Positions 10,101 through 20,600 are shown, counted from the first letter of the stretch. The stretch: DNA of 64,000 bases from Euglena gracilis (GCA_039621445.1 CP154955.1:29085471-29149470), one strand, 5' to 3'. Translations and numbers: made by a program. The notes: generated by a model from the sequence alone, not told the origin.

Positions 10101-11224
10101 AGAAAGTGGCGGAAATGCAGAGCCAGCGAGTCGACGCGGTCGGCTCTGCCAGGGACCGGGTGAGACGGGCTTGCCAAAAGGGACCGGTGGCAACCGGATG
10201 GCTGCGGACTTTGCCCAGCAAGGCACAGCACACAGCTTTCTCGGACACGCAATACCGGCTGCTACTGCGGTGGTGGCTTGGCTTGCCCATCCTCCCTTCA
10301 GGGGTCACGCTGCCGGGGTGCCCACTGTGTCGAGGGTCCATTGATCCCTTCGGGGATCACTTTGTCTGCTGCGAGCAGAATGGAAACACCCAACGGCACA
10401 ATGCATTCCGAGATGCTTTTGCGGCGATGTGTGCCCGGTACAACATTGCGGTGGAGAAGGAGGCAGAGTGTTTGGCGAACAAAAGACCAGCCGATATTCT
10501 CCTCATCAACTGGTCACGGGGGCAACACGTGGCAGTTGATTTCGTCTGCAGCCACCCCGCGGGGCTGGGAGAGCACCCACTGGTGGTGGACAATGCCCGC
10601 AGGCATTGCAACCAGGTGGAAACCAGGAAAGTGCAGACGGATGGCCCCCCGTGTCAGGCGAAGGGGTGGGGCTTCTCACCCTTCGGCCTGAGCACATGGG
10701 GAGGCCTGGGGACCTCTGCCAAGGCGGTGCTGTTTGAGGTCACCAAAAGGGCCACCGCAGACATGCGGGGATGGCCAAAGACAAGGGCCCTGCAAGAAAT
10801 GCAAGAAGCACTATCGGTGACACTCATGCGCCACGTGGCGCGGCAGCTATCCGCCAGGGACCGCGTGGAGGAGGCCCTCCACCCATGGTAAGTCCCCAAC
10901 CCCCACCGCAGACCACACCAAAAGCGAGCAAGACCAAGACCAAGACGGCCACAACCCACAAAGCGCGGAGGTTCCCCACGGAAACACCCCCCCCAAAAAG
11001 GAGGCACCCCCCACACCAAAAAAAAAACAAAAAAAAACGAAGCCGCCAAAAAAAAAACAGAGCCTACACGCCAGGCGAAAGGCATCCGCCCAACGAGGCG
11101 ACAAAGGGGATTGGAGCCGGCAAAAGCAACACACACGCAAAGGGTAGCCCGCCCGCCCTGGACTCCACAAGGTGAGAAGAGAGGGCACGCGCGACCCAGC
11201 AAGCCGGCTATAGCCCCTAAAAAA
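7111..11224 (+). mobile_element. Full-length non-LTR retrotransposon, restriction-like endonuclease type
   Basis: About 4.1 kb flanked by a 16-bp target duplication and ending in an A-run (11219-11227). It has one long ORF (7295-10891), a 5' leader of about 180 bases and a 3' region of about 330 bases. The leader holds two copies of GAGTGTCTATTTTTTT-like sequence. Endonuclease-type (R2/NeSL-like) elements move by target-primed reverse transcription. Because the ORF is uninterrupted and both flanks match, this copy looks recent. It is inserted in the internal region of the LTR element, not in rDNA or a visible specific target. Confidence 0.85.
7295..10891 (+). CDS. Non-LTR retrotransposon polyprotein: zinc fingers, RT, restriction-like endonuclease
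   Basis: 1198 codons, uninterrupted. The N-terminus (residues 1-110) is basic and acidic low complexity. A C2H2-type finger (CPFPSC then HLAARH, about 116-139) and a four-cysteine motif (CAGPC, CRNC, about 158-175) are candidate nucleic-acid binders. RT follows: LIPLRKKDGGVRPI (about 490), LQVDMRNAFNS with the motif A aspartate (about 571), HQGDACGPLGF (about 623), and the active-site YLDD at 656-659. The C-terminus carries a CPLC...GDHFVCC zinc motif (from 1009) followed by a PD-(D/E)XK nuclease core: PADILL (D1067) and VAVDFVC (D1082). This order is that of single-ORF R2/NeSL-like elements. The start at 7295 is the first in-frame ATG. Neighbouring DNA is more AT-rich, so the GC-rich ORF stands out. 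All key residues are present, so the protein may be functional. Confidence 0.9.
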   Translation: MNTEEESIGCLRNKRQRSDSSGVSHDPGVAFFESVRGRDVVNLRTSASSSTATTTPKPKAPPRRTSPRGGKGAERRDTPRVPVALGRHVEEKQGDDVAAEDEEEEAEAEGPPTLMCPFPSCPEALTTKSRKALVSHLAARHVSHGQVVPPAVLQMLRVRVCAGPCRSLVPQSKRCRNCQVAPQGLDTAEETRGPVPLIPPRDAALPQPGAPTTSRCPQMTPTFDEVLVVHVPTVRHIPAMCRTAISQELAHLVRDEAVPVPTWEALHRLMCFPKLVLRSSGRGGSKHQRQAAHDMDRRLRLFQQGQLGTLWAEANAQARQTPLDQPARTRAQAKREEEGEMSPSQVGKIRALVEEGALSKAAKLLVSDGLVNSQEPGVEAVLRDLHPPAQPHLVPAGDLPTSIACRLVDEGMDEEESNEQWSKRAWAAVVSFPPGSAGGPSGLRPIHLSECCRKLGPGGPLVQALGKLAATALTTSFPESVREVLCASTLIPLRKKDGGVRPIAVGDTLRRVVGKCLLHSEAVTMELAALQPRQCGVGVRNAAEMVGMGLQRYVQSSHLQEDNDYVVLQVDMRNAFNSISRDAMLRGCLAKVPTAYNWLRFCYSGPSPLFCQGRFLCTSQIGVHQGDACGPLGFALGLDYALDQCFARDLAWESWYLDDGHIVGKPAVVLARLHDLSTVLERVGLHLNLAKCKFWGPGMQTVNQAGPHYPDGLAEDHLGRQVPVIPFGGPRGITTLGVPIDAPREHRTAQEDTPRAPQCQAVWEETVDRATLLLERLRGYPEGQVRHALLRYCLDGCRVVHLLRSTERENARDSPLILRARLQEAVQDLLGLGIAECSWDQVSLPIRQGGLGISDPEVLQPAARMAALLNLGMYGSQAVGVRASVLATPSPDMQDTLQRLQQQLGPNMDPVASWLAGTTPLSSAAPDHATQRWWAEKVAEMQSQRVDAVGSARDRVRRACQKGPVATGWLRTLPSKAQHTAFSDTQYRLLLRWWLGLPILPSGVTLPGCPLCRGSIDPFGDHFVCCEQNGNTQRHNAFRDAFAAMCARYNIAVEKEAECLANKRPADILLINWSRGQHVAVDFVCSHPAGLGEHPLVVDNARRHCNQVETRKVQTDGPPCQAKGWGFSPFGLSTWGGLGTSAKAVLFEVTKRATADMRGWPKTRALQEMQEALSVTLMRHVARQLSARDRVEEALHPW

Positions 11225-11240
11225 AAAGCCAAATTTTGAG
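11225..11240. repeat. Target-site duplication (right) of the non-LTR element
   Basis: AAAGCCAAATTTTGAG, identical to 7095-7110, directly after the A-rich 3' end. Confidence 0.85.
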
Positions 11241-12146
11241 CCGGATCTTGTACGATCGTGTACCAGACTGGCAAATCAGCCTGAAAGGCTTCTATACTGT
11301 TCCCCACATCGTTTCTGATGGCTATTTACCATTGGTTACCAGATGGGCTCTTGGCCATTTTAGTACCTTTGGCAGCATTCTGCCCATTACCACCTCTGTA
11401 TGGGCTATTAGGCCTGGTACAGTTCAGAGGGCTATAGCCCACAGTTTGGAGCCATTTCGACTCACTAGAATCATTTTTAGGAGCACTTATGTGCAAATTT
11501 TCATTTAAATCATTGATTTTATACAATTTTTGGTGTTTTTTCCCTATTCTGGCACTCATATCCCTAATGGGAGTGACCATGAGTCACTATGCCAGAGTGG
11601 AATGCAAAGGGATATGCTGATAATGGCAATTTTTCCTTTGCTCAAGATGTCATAGACATGTTTTACTTGTATTTTCAAGCGTATTTTTGCTTTTTTGCGA
11701 TATTTTTGCACAATTTTACAGCTTTTTGGGTGATGTGGTGTTATTAGACACCCAAATCCCAAAATCTGTAAAACAACAAACATGCAGTGTTATTGGACAC
11801 TCTCAACAAGCACTATGTGCACTTGGCAAATTTGCAGTCTTAAATGACTCAAAATGCAACAAAGTTGCACTTTTGGTAACAAAAATACAACTCTCGACGC
11901 AGAATCTGCACTTCTGCCCTAAATCCTGATAGGGATTTCCCTAAAAATCTGATAAAAGTCAGTATTTCTCAGTGGCATAGTCACTAATGATGAGATTTTG
12001 TCATATTCGCAGTATTTTTTGCTGCTTACCTCACCAACGGCATTCTTGCCACCCCCCCCCCTTCATTCAGTGGGATCCCCTTACCGATATAATTCGGAGG
12101 ACCCAATGGTCATCATCTACAACACCAATGGTGTCATTCTGCAAGG
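11241..12146. other. Internal region of the LTR element between nested insertions
   Basis: AT-rich. A 90-codon open stretch at 11236-11508 (plus) has no recognisable domain and begins within the insertion boundary. Nothing else supported. Confidence 0.45.
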
Positions 12147-12467
12147 TGTGGGCGCTGGGAAAGAGATTAAGATTCCAGCAGAGGAATTAGGAATTACGCA
12201 AAATTCTGTCTGTGTTTGTGTTTGTGTTTACAGTGGCAAGCAGCATGTTCAGTTTGACTTTGGTTGTTCAGTTCTGGGAAGTATCTTGATTTGTGCCAGC
12301 GCTGGGAATTGGGAAGTGGGATTACCATGAAAAGTTCCAAGGAAAGTCCCAGGTAGGTGCCAGGCCCCCTGGGTGAATTCATGGATCCCAGCCAGTGGCA
12401 GGGCCTGCAGGCGCCAAGGGCCAGCCGCCAGGGGGTTGTGGGAGTGGTGAGGCCCACACCCCCTACA
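12147..12467 (+). repeat. Left LTR of the TRIM-like element
   Basis: 321-bp direct repeat with 13677-13997. It contains a short TGTTTG-rich stretch near 12210-12230. Confidence 0.8.
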
Positions 12468-12737
12468 CAAACTGAACACTGCCAGTCAAACAACATGCCT
12501 ACCAGCCACGTGGCGGCTGTCCGCCATGCCGGGATCAGGCATGGCATGTGCCTGCAGGAGATCATCAAGAAGGCCTGGACTGAAGGGGTGAACATCAACC
12601 TGATGGAGTATTATTCAAGTTTTGATGCAGATTGTGGCTGTTCGTGGTGTGTCAGTCGTGCAGCAGCTGCTGCTGCTGGCAGGCTCAGGGCCCATGGCAG
12701 GGTGGCCTCTGATGCCAGGCTGGTGGATGCTGTGGAA

Positions 12738-12925
12738 GGACATGTCAGAGACGGGAATGCCAAGGATGGAAATGCCAGAGATGCGAATGCCAAGGATGGA
12801 AATGCCAGAGACGGGAATGCCAAGGATGGAAATGCCAGAGATGGACATTCCAGACATGCGGATGGGCGAGATGGACATTCCAGACATGGAGATGGTCGAG
12901 ATGGACATTCGGGAGATGGTGATGA
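12738..12925 (+). repeat. Minisatellite GGAAATGCCAGAGACGGGAATGCC-like inside the TRIM element
   Basis: Imperfect tandem units of about 12-24 bp (GATGGAAATGCC, GATGGACATTCC) stay open in several frames and produce long spurious reading frames such as 12357-13043. Confidence 0.7.
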
Positions 12926-13676
12926 CGGAAGTTGGCATTGGGCCCCAGTGGGGCATGGCGAGGGCGGAGGCTCGCCGGAGAAGTCAAGAGGAATGAGAAG
13001 GAAGGAGCGCCGACAGAAGGCGAAGGAGGCCCCGAGGGGCTGAGGCCGAAGCCCTGCCTGGGATGGTGTGGGCTGGGTCCCCCTCCCGCATGCCCTGGGC
13101 CGAAGCCCTCACCAGCTGTGGCCGAAGCCCGCCGGGATGGTGTGGGCTGGGTCCCCCTCCCGTATGCCTGGGCCGAAGCCCTCAGGCGTTGTGGCCGAAG
13201 CCCGCCGGGACGGCGTGGGCTGGGCCCCCCTCCCAGGCCTGTGGCCGAAGCCCTCCCCGCGGTAACCCCCTCCCGCTGCACCTGCGAGCCCCCTCCCCAG
13301 GACCCCCACCAGCCCCTGGACCCCCATCTCTGGACGGGCAAAAAAGGGCAAAAAGAGGCGGAAAACGAGAAGAAAAAAAAATCCAGAGATGACGGCCCAA
13401 GGGGTATCTTTGGGCTGTTCTGGGGGGGAACCCCCGCCAGAACGGCCCAAGGCGGTGCGGATGCCTGCTGCTCCCCCCTGCTGCTGTAGGAGACCGATCC
13501 CCCTAAGGGTCGGCCTTCGACCCCCGCCCCGCCCCACAAAAAAAAAAAAATAAATAAAACAGACAGACAGAAAGAAAGATTCAAGATTGTGTTCGTGAAC
13601 GAAAAAAAAAAAACTCCCAGCGCCTTTTTGCCGAAGGCAGGTTTAGCTGCCCGGGGCAGCTTTTTAAGGAGGGGAG

Positions 13677-13997
13677 TGTGGGCGCTGGGAAAGAGATTAA
13701 GATTCCAGCGGAGGAATTAGGAATTACGCAAAATTCTGTCTGTGTTTGTGTTTGTGTTTACAGTGGCACGCAGCATGTTCAGTTTGACTTTGGTTGTTCA
13801 GTTCTGGGAAGTATCTTGATTTGTGCCAGCGCTGGGAATTGGGAAGTGGGATTACCATGAAAAGTTCCAAGGAAAGTCCCAGGTGGGTGCCAGGCCCCCT
13901 GGGTGAATTGATGGATCCCAGCCAGTGGCAGGGCCTGCAGGCGCCAAGGGCCAGCCGCCAGGGGGTTGTGGGAGTGGTGAGGCCCACACCCCCTACA
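13677..13997 (+). repeat. Right LTR of the TRIM-like element
   Basis: Near-identical direct repeat of 12147-12467, preceded by a purine tract at 13666-13676 and followed by AAGG. Confidence 0.8.
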
Positions 13998-14001
13998 AAG
14001 G

Positions 14002-16302
14002 TTTACAAGAACCATAGCGCAGAAATGGTGAAAACCATCTTTTTTTAACATTTGGTATTCCGTGTGCAGATCATCCGCAAATTTTCTGAATGCGGATCAA
14101 TCGCCACGTGTTCAGCGAATATTTCGCAAATCTGTTCAAAATTTTAGAGCGAATCATCAAATGGTGCGTGTCACAGCACCATATTCATTGATGACTGGTC
14201 GTTTTGTGCAGTTCCCCCGTTTCTCATGCATTTTTGTCGTTTGTGACCTACTGGTCTGAACTCAGTGTCGCAATATGCGATTTTGACCACGTGTGCGCAA
14301 TATGCGTACATGTACAATTTCAGTTTTTTTTGTTGGCGCGAGGATACCTCATTACATTGGTGATGTGATGCAGTATACGCTGCACTTCCAAAAACTATAA
14401 TTTTTGTGGGATACCGCTAATGCGAAGAACATTTCATTTATTTGTTGTTTTGCAAATGTTTCATTTTTCAGTGGTGATATCCACACTTTTATTCGTTACC
14501 GCATCATTTGTGGCGATAGCCACCCAATTCTGTTGGACAATTACAGTGCTTGAACCACATTGCATTTTCTCGGTCATCGATCAAGATGACTTAAGTGTGC
14601 ACATACCATTATTTTTCTCATAGAGAAGTTTGTGCGCAGGAGAATCAACTCCCACTTTGAAATTTATGAATCCACAATCGCTATTCGGCGAAATATCTTA
14701 CGTTCCACCATCATGGTGCAATTTTTGAGCCAATGGCTCTCTCACAATGTGAATATTCTTCTGATTCTTTCATAATTTTTCACGCGGAATTCTTATAGCC
14801 GTACAAGATTTTTGTGTGCAGTGCCACCGTTCTAGGTGAGATGTTACTCCGAAAGGGACAGTCCAAAACCACATAGTGGTAGCATACCGATATGGTATCA
14901 ATGATCATAAGCCAATCGGCTTGTTTCACAATCGGCACTATGTGCTTTTGTTCTTTTTCAAACCAACACGTCAATTATTCAGTTGAAAGCTTCACCGCAA
15001 ACGGTAAAACGCCAAAAGGCATAGTTGTAGTGCTTTTTGCAATTATGAAAAAGAAAAAAAGAAGAAAAGAAAGAAACTCGATTGAGTTCACGCTTATCAC
15101 AGAACATGCCTGCAAGACCACCATCATAGAAGTGGTGGACTTCCGTGTATTTTTTGTGATAGTTATTTTTTTTCTTGTGCGCAGTATGGGGATACCCACA
15201 ATTTTTCATACGCACACTTTTCTTTTGGAGGTATCATGCCTCTGATTGTACTGAAATGTACAGAGTGATGAATTTCACCGCACTGGAACAATGTTCCATC
15301 GTTTTATGTGCATTCACAGTGCATTTGAGGTTTTTCAAAGTGGTATAAGCCACACCAACTACAGTTGTTCTGTGAATTGGCAGCAGCCTGCCACAATTTC
15401 GCATTTTTCTGCGGTTGTACACCTCAGTATGATCTTTTTGGCAATATGCTGATTTTTTTTGATTCGGGTATACACCCAGTAGTACTTTTGTGCCATGCAT
15501 ATTCCGCAAGGCAATGTTTCTGGGCGATAAAGCCTACCCCTCATTATTTTGGCTAATGCCAACCCTTCAGCCTACAGGCTGCACAGCCCAAGGCACAAAT
15601 ACCAAATCTACAGTTTTTAGGGCGACTACCCGCTATTCTGAGGGATAAGCCCCTGGGGATACCCCGCCAACGCCATGTCCGCGCAGCACTGTGAAGCCCT
15701 CACTAGCGGTATATGCCGCCAGTAAGAAGACGCACAGCGTACAGCGCGCACACCGTAATAAAAGGGCCAACTTATTACTTTTCGGCCTTAAAATCCCCAT
15801 AATACTGCCAGACAGCAAAAATTCTTTGTAAGGTCTTTAGGCCAGCCCCCCACTCCTCTCCCCTTTCCCCCCCCCGGGCAAAATCGCTGTCGCCGGCAGT
15901 TGGTTTTGTAAATAAGCTTTCTTCCCTGGTCAGGATTGACTGGCCAGGTGCCCCCTCCTTCCACACCCACCCGAGAATTCGTTTTCCGATCATGGAATAC
16001 ACCACCCCAAGTGCCATAGGCACACCCAAACCTGGGAGGATGGGATTTCTGGAAAGAAAACCTTCCAGCCCCACTTTCCAAGCGGGCTCTTCCACTTCCA
16101 CCCCTTTGCCGCAATAAGTAGGCACCGCATAAGCGGTTAACCTCTTTTGCGCGTTATTGTGTTAATTCGCACCTTCCTTCCCACACCCCTGGTGACAGGA
16201 GAACCAAAAGCCGCATACGGCTCTGTAACAGATCCCCGTCCCCAGGACTGTGTCCGGCATTCCGACTGGCCTGGTCCAGTAGGGAAATCGGGCATAGCCC
16301 TG
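14002..16302. other. 3' internal region of the LTR element, no recognisable genes
   Basis: AT-rich sequence with short open stretches on both strands. I looked for RT (YxDD), integrase and RNase H motifs and found none. It could hold a decayed pol or be non-coding spacer. Confidence 0.45.
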
Positions 16303-16312
16303 GGAGGGGGAT
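16303..16312 (+). promoter_or_regulatory. Polypurine tract of the LTR element
   Basis: GGGAGGGGGA directly abuts the right LTR, the position where plus-strand DNA synthesis is primed in LTR retroelements. Confidence 0.7.
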
Positions 16313-16753
16313 GTGTACCAGGCAGCCGTAAGGCCATGGTATTGTGTATGTAGGTATAAGCCTACGGCCAGATATAGCTCTGAGCCCCATACACACCACT
16401 ATGCTAGCTGGTATTCCTAAAGATGGCCAACGGCCTGAATTAGGAATACCTAAACCTTATTTTGGTTCTCCTCTCCACAGGTGGTATTCGTTTTCTTGTT
16501 TTCTTCTTCACTTGAATTTCAAGTTTGATTTGTTTCATTTGAAGTCCGAAACGGACAGCCAAGTCACTTGGCATTTTCTTTGTGTAGCCCATACGGCTTC
16601 TCCACCTGCCTTGTGCTCTGCATAAGCCCAAAGGCAATAAAAAACTAATAGTTAAGTAAAAGATTTTCTTTTTGGTTACTCTCCTGGTTCTGTTCCCACG
16701 GGAGTGTGTAAGTAGGCCGACAGGCAGTGGGAATAGAGTCAGGGGACGTACAC
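16313..16753 (+). repeat. Right LTR (441 bp)
   Basis: Near-identical to 857-1298. It is followed by TACG (16754-16757), the other half of the target duplication. Confidence 0.85.
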
Positions 16754-19255
16754 TACGATCAACAGACAAGTTAGGTCTGGGTTTAACAGTCATCTCTGAA
16801 CCCACTGGGGTATGATGCTCCATGGGGGGTTTGAATAAACTGGGTGGAGGCCCCTTAAATCTGTCTTCAAGGCGTCAACCATCAAAGCCCCTTGGTGGGG
16901 GTATCGACAAACAAACTTGGAGAATTTTTTGTTACTGGGTGTGCAAAACATGTCCACCTCTGGGGTTATGTCCTTTCTGAAAAATGGAAGAATTTGGTGA
17001 AAGATTTGTTTAGGGTATAATCCCCCGGGTCATTTTGTCCCTGGTCAGGGAGTCTGCCAATTGCTCCTTTGTGGGAACCCAAACCACCTAAACCACCTGC
17101 AAACTGATTTGCTTGTCCCCACAATGATACAGCAGGGGTTTTAAGGTGGAATTTAGGTAGGGCTTTTTGCTCCCTAAGGTGGAATCTAGGTAGGGCTTTT
17201 TGCCTCCCAACTTTGTTAAATAACTTACAGCCACCTGACTGTCCACATGAAGCACAATTGTTTGTTTTGTTGCGGCTAACACTTTTACTGTTTCCACTGC
17301 AGCCTGCAACTCTTTTTGATTGATATGAATGACGTTCAGGTCCCTCCAAAAATCCTGCACCTTTTGGCCTGAATCTTTGTCCAGCCCCCCCCCCATTGCC
17401 AGGCGCTGCTGTCTGAGAAGAGTTCCTGAGAGGCCTGCGATTGAAATGCCCTGCCAACACCTGGCCTTTAAAAAAGATTTTAACTTCACAGTTTGATCTT
17501 TGACCCCCTGAGGAATGGTCAGGGTGTGGTCCCAACCCCACAATGGTGTACAAATTCACCATTTGCAAGGTTGATCTGTCAGAATTCTGAGAAATGGCAT
17601 TGATACTAAAATAGCTTCTGAATTGCCCCACAATAGAGCTGGGTTTTCTGCGGCTCATTTTTTGTGCTGTGAGCACTTTTCCTAGCTCCTTTCTTAAGAA
17701 TTTTAGTTTTTCCTGAGTAATTTCCAGTTGGCCTTTTTTCAAATTGATCCACTGGCACAAATGCTTTATTTCCTGTGTGGGTTTCAGCAGGATTTGGGGA
17801 GGTTTAATCTGAAAACTGCCAGTAAAAGGTCCTTTTTTTATTTCTGCCAAATGTTGGGCTGCTGTCTTTTTTCTGGGGGCCAACAGCAAAATGTCGTCCG
17901 GGTAGATGAAAACCACCTTTCCCTCCTTTCTCCATTTCCTTTCCCAGACTCTCATGAGAGTCATAAATTTTTGTGGCAGGCTGCTGATGCCAAAGCATGC
18001 AGCTTGAACTGCAAAGTTCCCCCCCCCCACTTGCATGCAAACATGTTTTTCCAGGCTGCTGTGGAGCTTTAAGTGAAAATAAGCATCTTTCAGATCGATT
18101 TTTCAACAAAACCAACCTTTTCTTAAAATATGGGAAGATGTTTCCCATGTGTTCAAGTCTGAACTTCTGGGGGGTGAAGTGGAGATTTAATTGTCGACAA
18201 TCTGAAATTAATCTTTCTTTGGTCTTCTCCCCTTCTTTTTGGAAATGATGAAATAATAAGGGACAAAATGCTTTGCCTCCTCTGGGGGGATTTGCCTGGT
18301 TGCCCCCGCACATTCGTATTCCCTCAGAATTTTCTGGGCAGTGGTGATTTCTTGGGAGGTTTTGAAGGGAATTTTTAAGGACATCTGAGGGGGGAGGGGA
18401 AGATCTGCCATGACTGAGACCCATTTGGAAATGCTGGCCTGCAGGGCCTTGTAAGCGGGCACCCCTGGGTGTAATGTGTCTGGGGATTCCATAGGCCCCA
18501 TCACTGGGGACCTTCCCCCTGGCTGCCCCATCACTGGGGCCACCTCTGGCTGCCACAACACTGGGGCTACAGCTGGCCCTGCCATAGGGCTTCCCAAAGA
18601 CAGGCTTTCCCCCTGTTTTCGAATGATGGTGGAAGGTCTGCGTCTGCAGTGGGGAGGTACATATAATGCTGGGCTTATTATCTTCTGGGGGCCTGTCTGG
18701 GCCAATCTTGGGCCTCCCCCCCAAGGGCTTTGTGGACGGTCTTGAATGTATTGGCCTGTATTGGCCTTTAGGGCCATATGGCCTCCACTGGCCCTCAGAC
18801 CTGCCTGGTCTCCATTGGCCTTCTCTCCATGACTTCTCTTGTCTCTTCTCTGTCCCCTGTCCTGGCATGGGCATGCTGCCGCTGGGGAGTTTGTTTTTGA
18901 GGGTGCTGGGGGGAAAGTTGGACATACCTTTCCCCAATCGGATCTTTCCAGTACTGGCTGCCATAGCCTTGCCCCTGGGCCCACTGCCCTCTTGAATGAT
19001 GGCTGCCATAGCCTTGAATCTGAGCCCCAGGACCTGTTGAATAATGGCTGCCATAGCCTTGATTTCGACTTGAATCCCTTGGAAGGAGGGGAGCAGAGAA
19101 AAGGGGGTGGAGTCTGTTTGACCTTTGGTGATACTCCCTTTCTGTCTTCTTGCCTTCCTGACCACATTTGTCCATGGTCCATGGCCATCATCATGTTGAG
19201 TGGGGGATTTTGAAATCTTTGATGTGGTGGGGGGTGGAGGGGTTACGATGGCCAC
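16754..19255 (-). pseudogene. DIRS-like retrotransposon: gag-like region, RT and RNase H
   Basis: Read on the minus strand. From 19255 a basic Gly/Pro/Gln-rich region with repeats (KAMAAIIQ near 19050-18980) precedes RT. RT landmarks are LISDCRQLN near 18195, DLKDAYFHLKLH near 18097-18060, and FIYPDDILLLA with the YxDD aspartates at 17893-17904. RNase H follows, with KELQAAV near 17320 and HVDSQVAVSYL near 17250. A DIRS-typical segment then carries PEVDMFCTP near 16955 and NPPWSII near 16840, leading to the recombinase. Frames change near 18100 (before DLKDAY), at the C-run near 17384 and near 16795 (stop), so the copy is inactive. The homologous reading resumes at 852 beyond the LTR element. 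Confidence 0.75.
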
Positions 19256-19627
19256 GGACTGATGTGCTGCTGCCGCTTCTCCAGCTTCTGCAGCTGCTGC
19301 TGTGTCACCACCTTCCCCAGCTTCTGCTTCCCTCTTGGAAGTTCTTTGAAGTTCTTATTGGCAGTCTGAAGTTCTTTGAAATTAATTATTCATGGAAGTC
19401 CAGTTGTTGACCTTTGTCAGAGCAATTGCAATACTTCTGGAATTGCAGTTGAACTCGAAGAGTTGAATTCTTCCTGCAGGAAGTTGAAGGTCCGAAAAAA
19501 GTGCGGTCCACCAGTTGATAAAAGTGATGGTCTTCGTGAATGGAAACTCCTCGTAAAAAAAATTCCAGTTGAACTCGTAGAAGGAAAATTCTTCCTCCTT
19601 GAGGTCGAACGGCAGAATTTGGAATCA
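19256..19627. other. Region upstream of the DIRS-like element
   Basis: No recognised gene. A 92-codon plus-strand frame (19376-19654) contains two related blocks, GIAVELEELNSS and KIPVELVEGKFFL, from an internal DNA duplication. Its product is unknown and it may be part of the repeat that follows. Confidence 0.35.
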
Positions 19628-20600
19628 GCCAACTCCGGCAACAAAAAGCAGTAAGAAGCACCCCCCGCGCGCACACAACACACCAGAACAGAACAGCCGG
19701 CAAAGGAAGCAGGACCTCACCATCTCGCAGTGCGGAGCCCGAATGGTCTCGGACTCCCACGACAAAGGAAGGAGGAGGAAAGGACCAAGAGGGCGAAGCA
19801 CAAGAAGATGGTGAGCCCAACACCCCCACCCAAAAAATCAGCAGAAAAAGAAAGAAATCCCAGCCAGAAAGGGGACCCCCCACAAGCCAAACAACCCCAA
19901 CCACCCACCCAGAAAAACGCAAGAAAGAGACAGCCATCCCCTCCTCTGGGGGGCCCCCCACCAAGCGACCATGTGAGAGGGGGGGCCGGGGCCACGACGG
20001 TTCAGCTTCGCCAAGGTGTCGGAGGAGGCCTCATCATCGCCAACTCCGGCAACAAAGGCGCAGTAAGAAGCAACCCTCGCGCGCACACAACACACCTGAG
20101 CAGAACAGCCGGCAAAGAAAGCAGGGAGGAAGGGACACCGAAGGCGAAGCACAAAGACTCTGTGAGCCCGACCCCCCCATCCTTAAAAGAAAGTTTGTGC
20201 CCAAAAGCCCTCGGTCAGCAGAAAATGGGGGCCAGGGGGGGGGCAGAGGGTGGGGACCCCCCCAGGGGCAAGAAGTCACGCCGCCAAGTCGGAGCAGCAT
20301 CGTCAGCCAGCTCCGGAAGCAGGGAGCAGGGACTCCTAACCCGGCGGGCCAGAGCAAATCCAAGCAGCACCGCCGGCGAGCAAGGCATGGCCTCACAAGG
20401 TCTTTGTGCTTCGCCCCCGGTGTCCCTTCCTCCCTTGTCGGTTTTTCCTCGATTGAGTACGAGATCCCTTCCCTCGCACTCTTTCCAGGTCAGGGAGGAA
20501 GGACACCGAGGGCGAAGTGCAAAGACCTTTCGAGCAAGGCATGGCCTCGCAAGGGCAAAGCGAGGCAGAGCCCAGAGCCCAAGCGAAGGTTCGGGAGGTC
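19628..20600 (+). repeat. Imperfect direct repeats of about 270-410 bp
   Basis: The block CAACTCCGGCAACAAA...CAGTAAGAAGCA...CGCGCGCACACAACACACC...AGAACAGCCGGCAAAG occurs at 19628 and 20040, with a more diverged version near 20308. A linked block, GGCGAAGCACAA...GTGAGCCC, follows in the first two copies. The 522-codon plus-strand frame at 19730-21298 runs through these repeats and is low complexity, so I do not call it a gene. Confidence 0.55.

Larger units (their letters stand above)
12147..13997 (+). mobile_element. Miniature LTR retrotransposon (TRIM-like), 1.85 kb
   Basis: Direct repeats 12147-12467 and 13677-13997 start TGTGGGCG and end CCCCTACA, so they follow the TG...CA rule. They differ at about four of 321 positions. 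The purine tract AAGGAGGGGAG lies immediately before the right repeat. AAGG flanks both sides (12143-12146 and 13998-14001), a 4-bp target duplication. The 1.2-kb interior has no retrotransposon enzyme, only a minisatellite and GC-rich low-complexity sequence. It is nested in the larger LTR element. Confidence 0.8.
857..16753 (+). mobile_element. LTR retrotransposon with gag and no recognisable pol, carrying nested insertions
   Basis: The element is bounded by near-identical direct repeats (857-1298 and 16313-16753) that start TGTGTAC and end GTACAC. A TGG-starting primer-site-like sequence follows the left LTR, a polypurine tract precedes the right LTR, and TACG flanks both sides. Gag-like ORFs lie at 1545-4904. 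No protease, RT, RNase H or integrase of this element was found, so it resembles gag-only non-autonomous LTR elements (TR-GAG type). About 6 kb of its 15.9 kb is later insertions: the non-LTR element at 7111-11240 and the TRIM at 12147-14001. Only a few differences between the LTRs suggest a recent insertion. It sits inside the DIRS-like element on the opposite strand. Confidence 0.8.

Noticed and set aside
12357-13584. Overlapping long frames on both strands in the TRIM interior
   Set aside because: They derive from a short-unit minisatellite and GC-rich repeats (GCCGAAGCCC-type).
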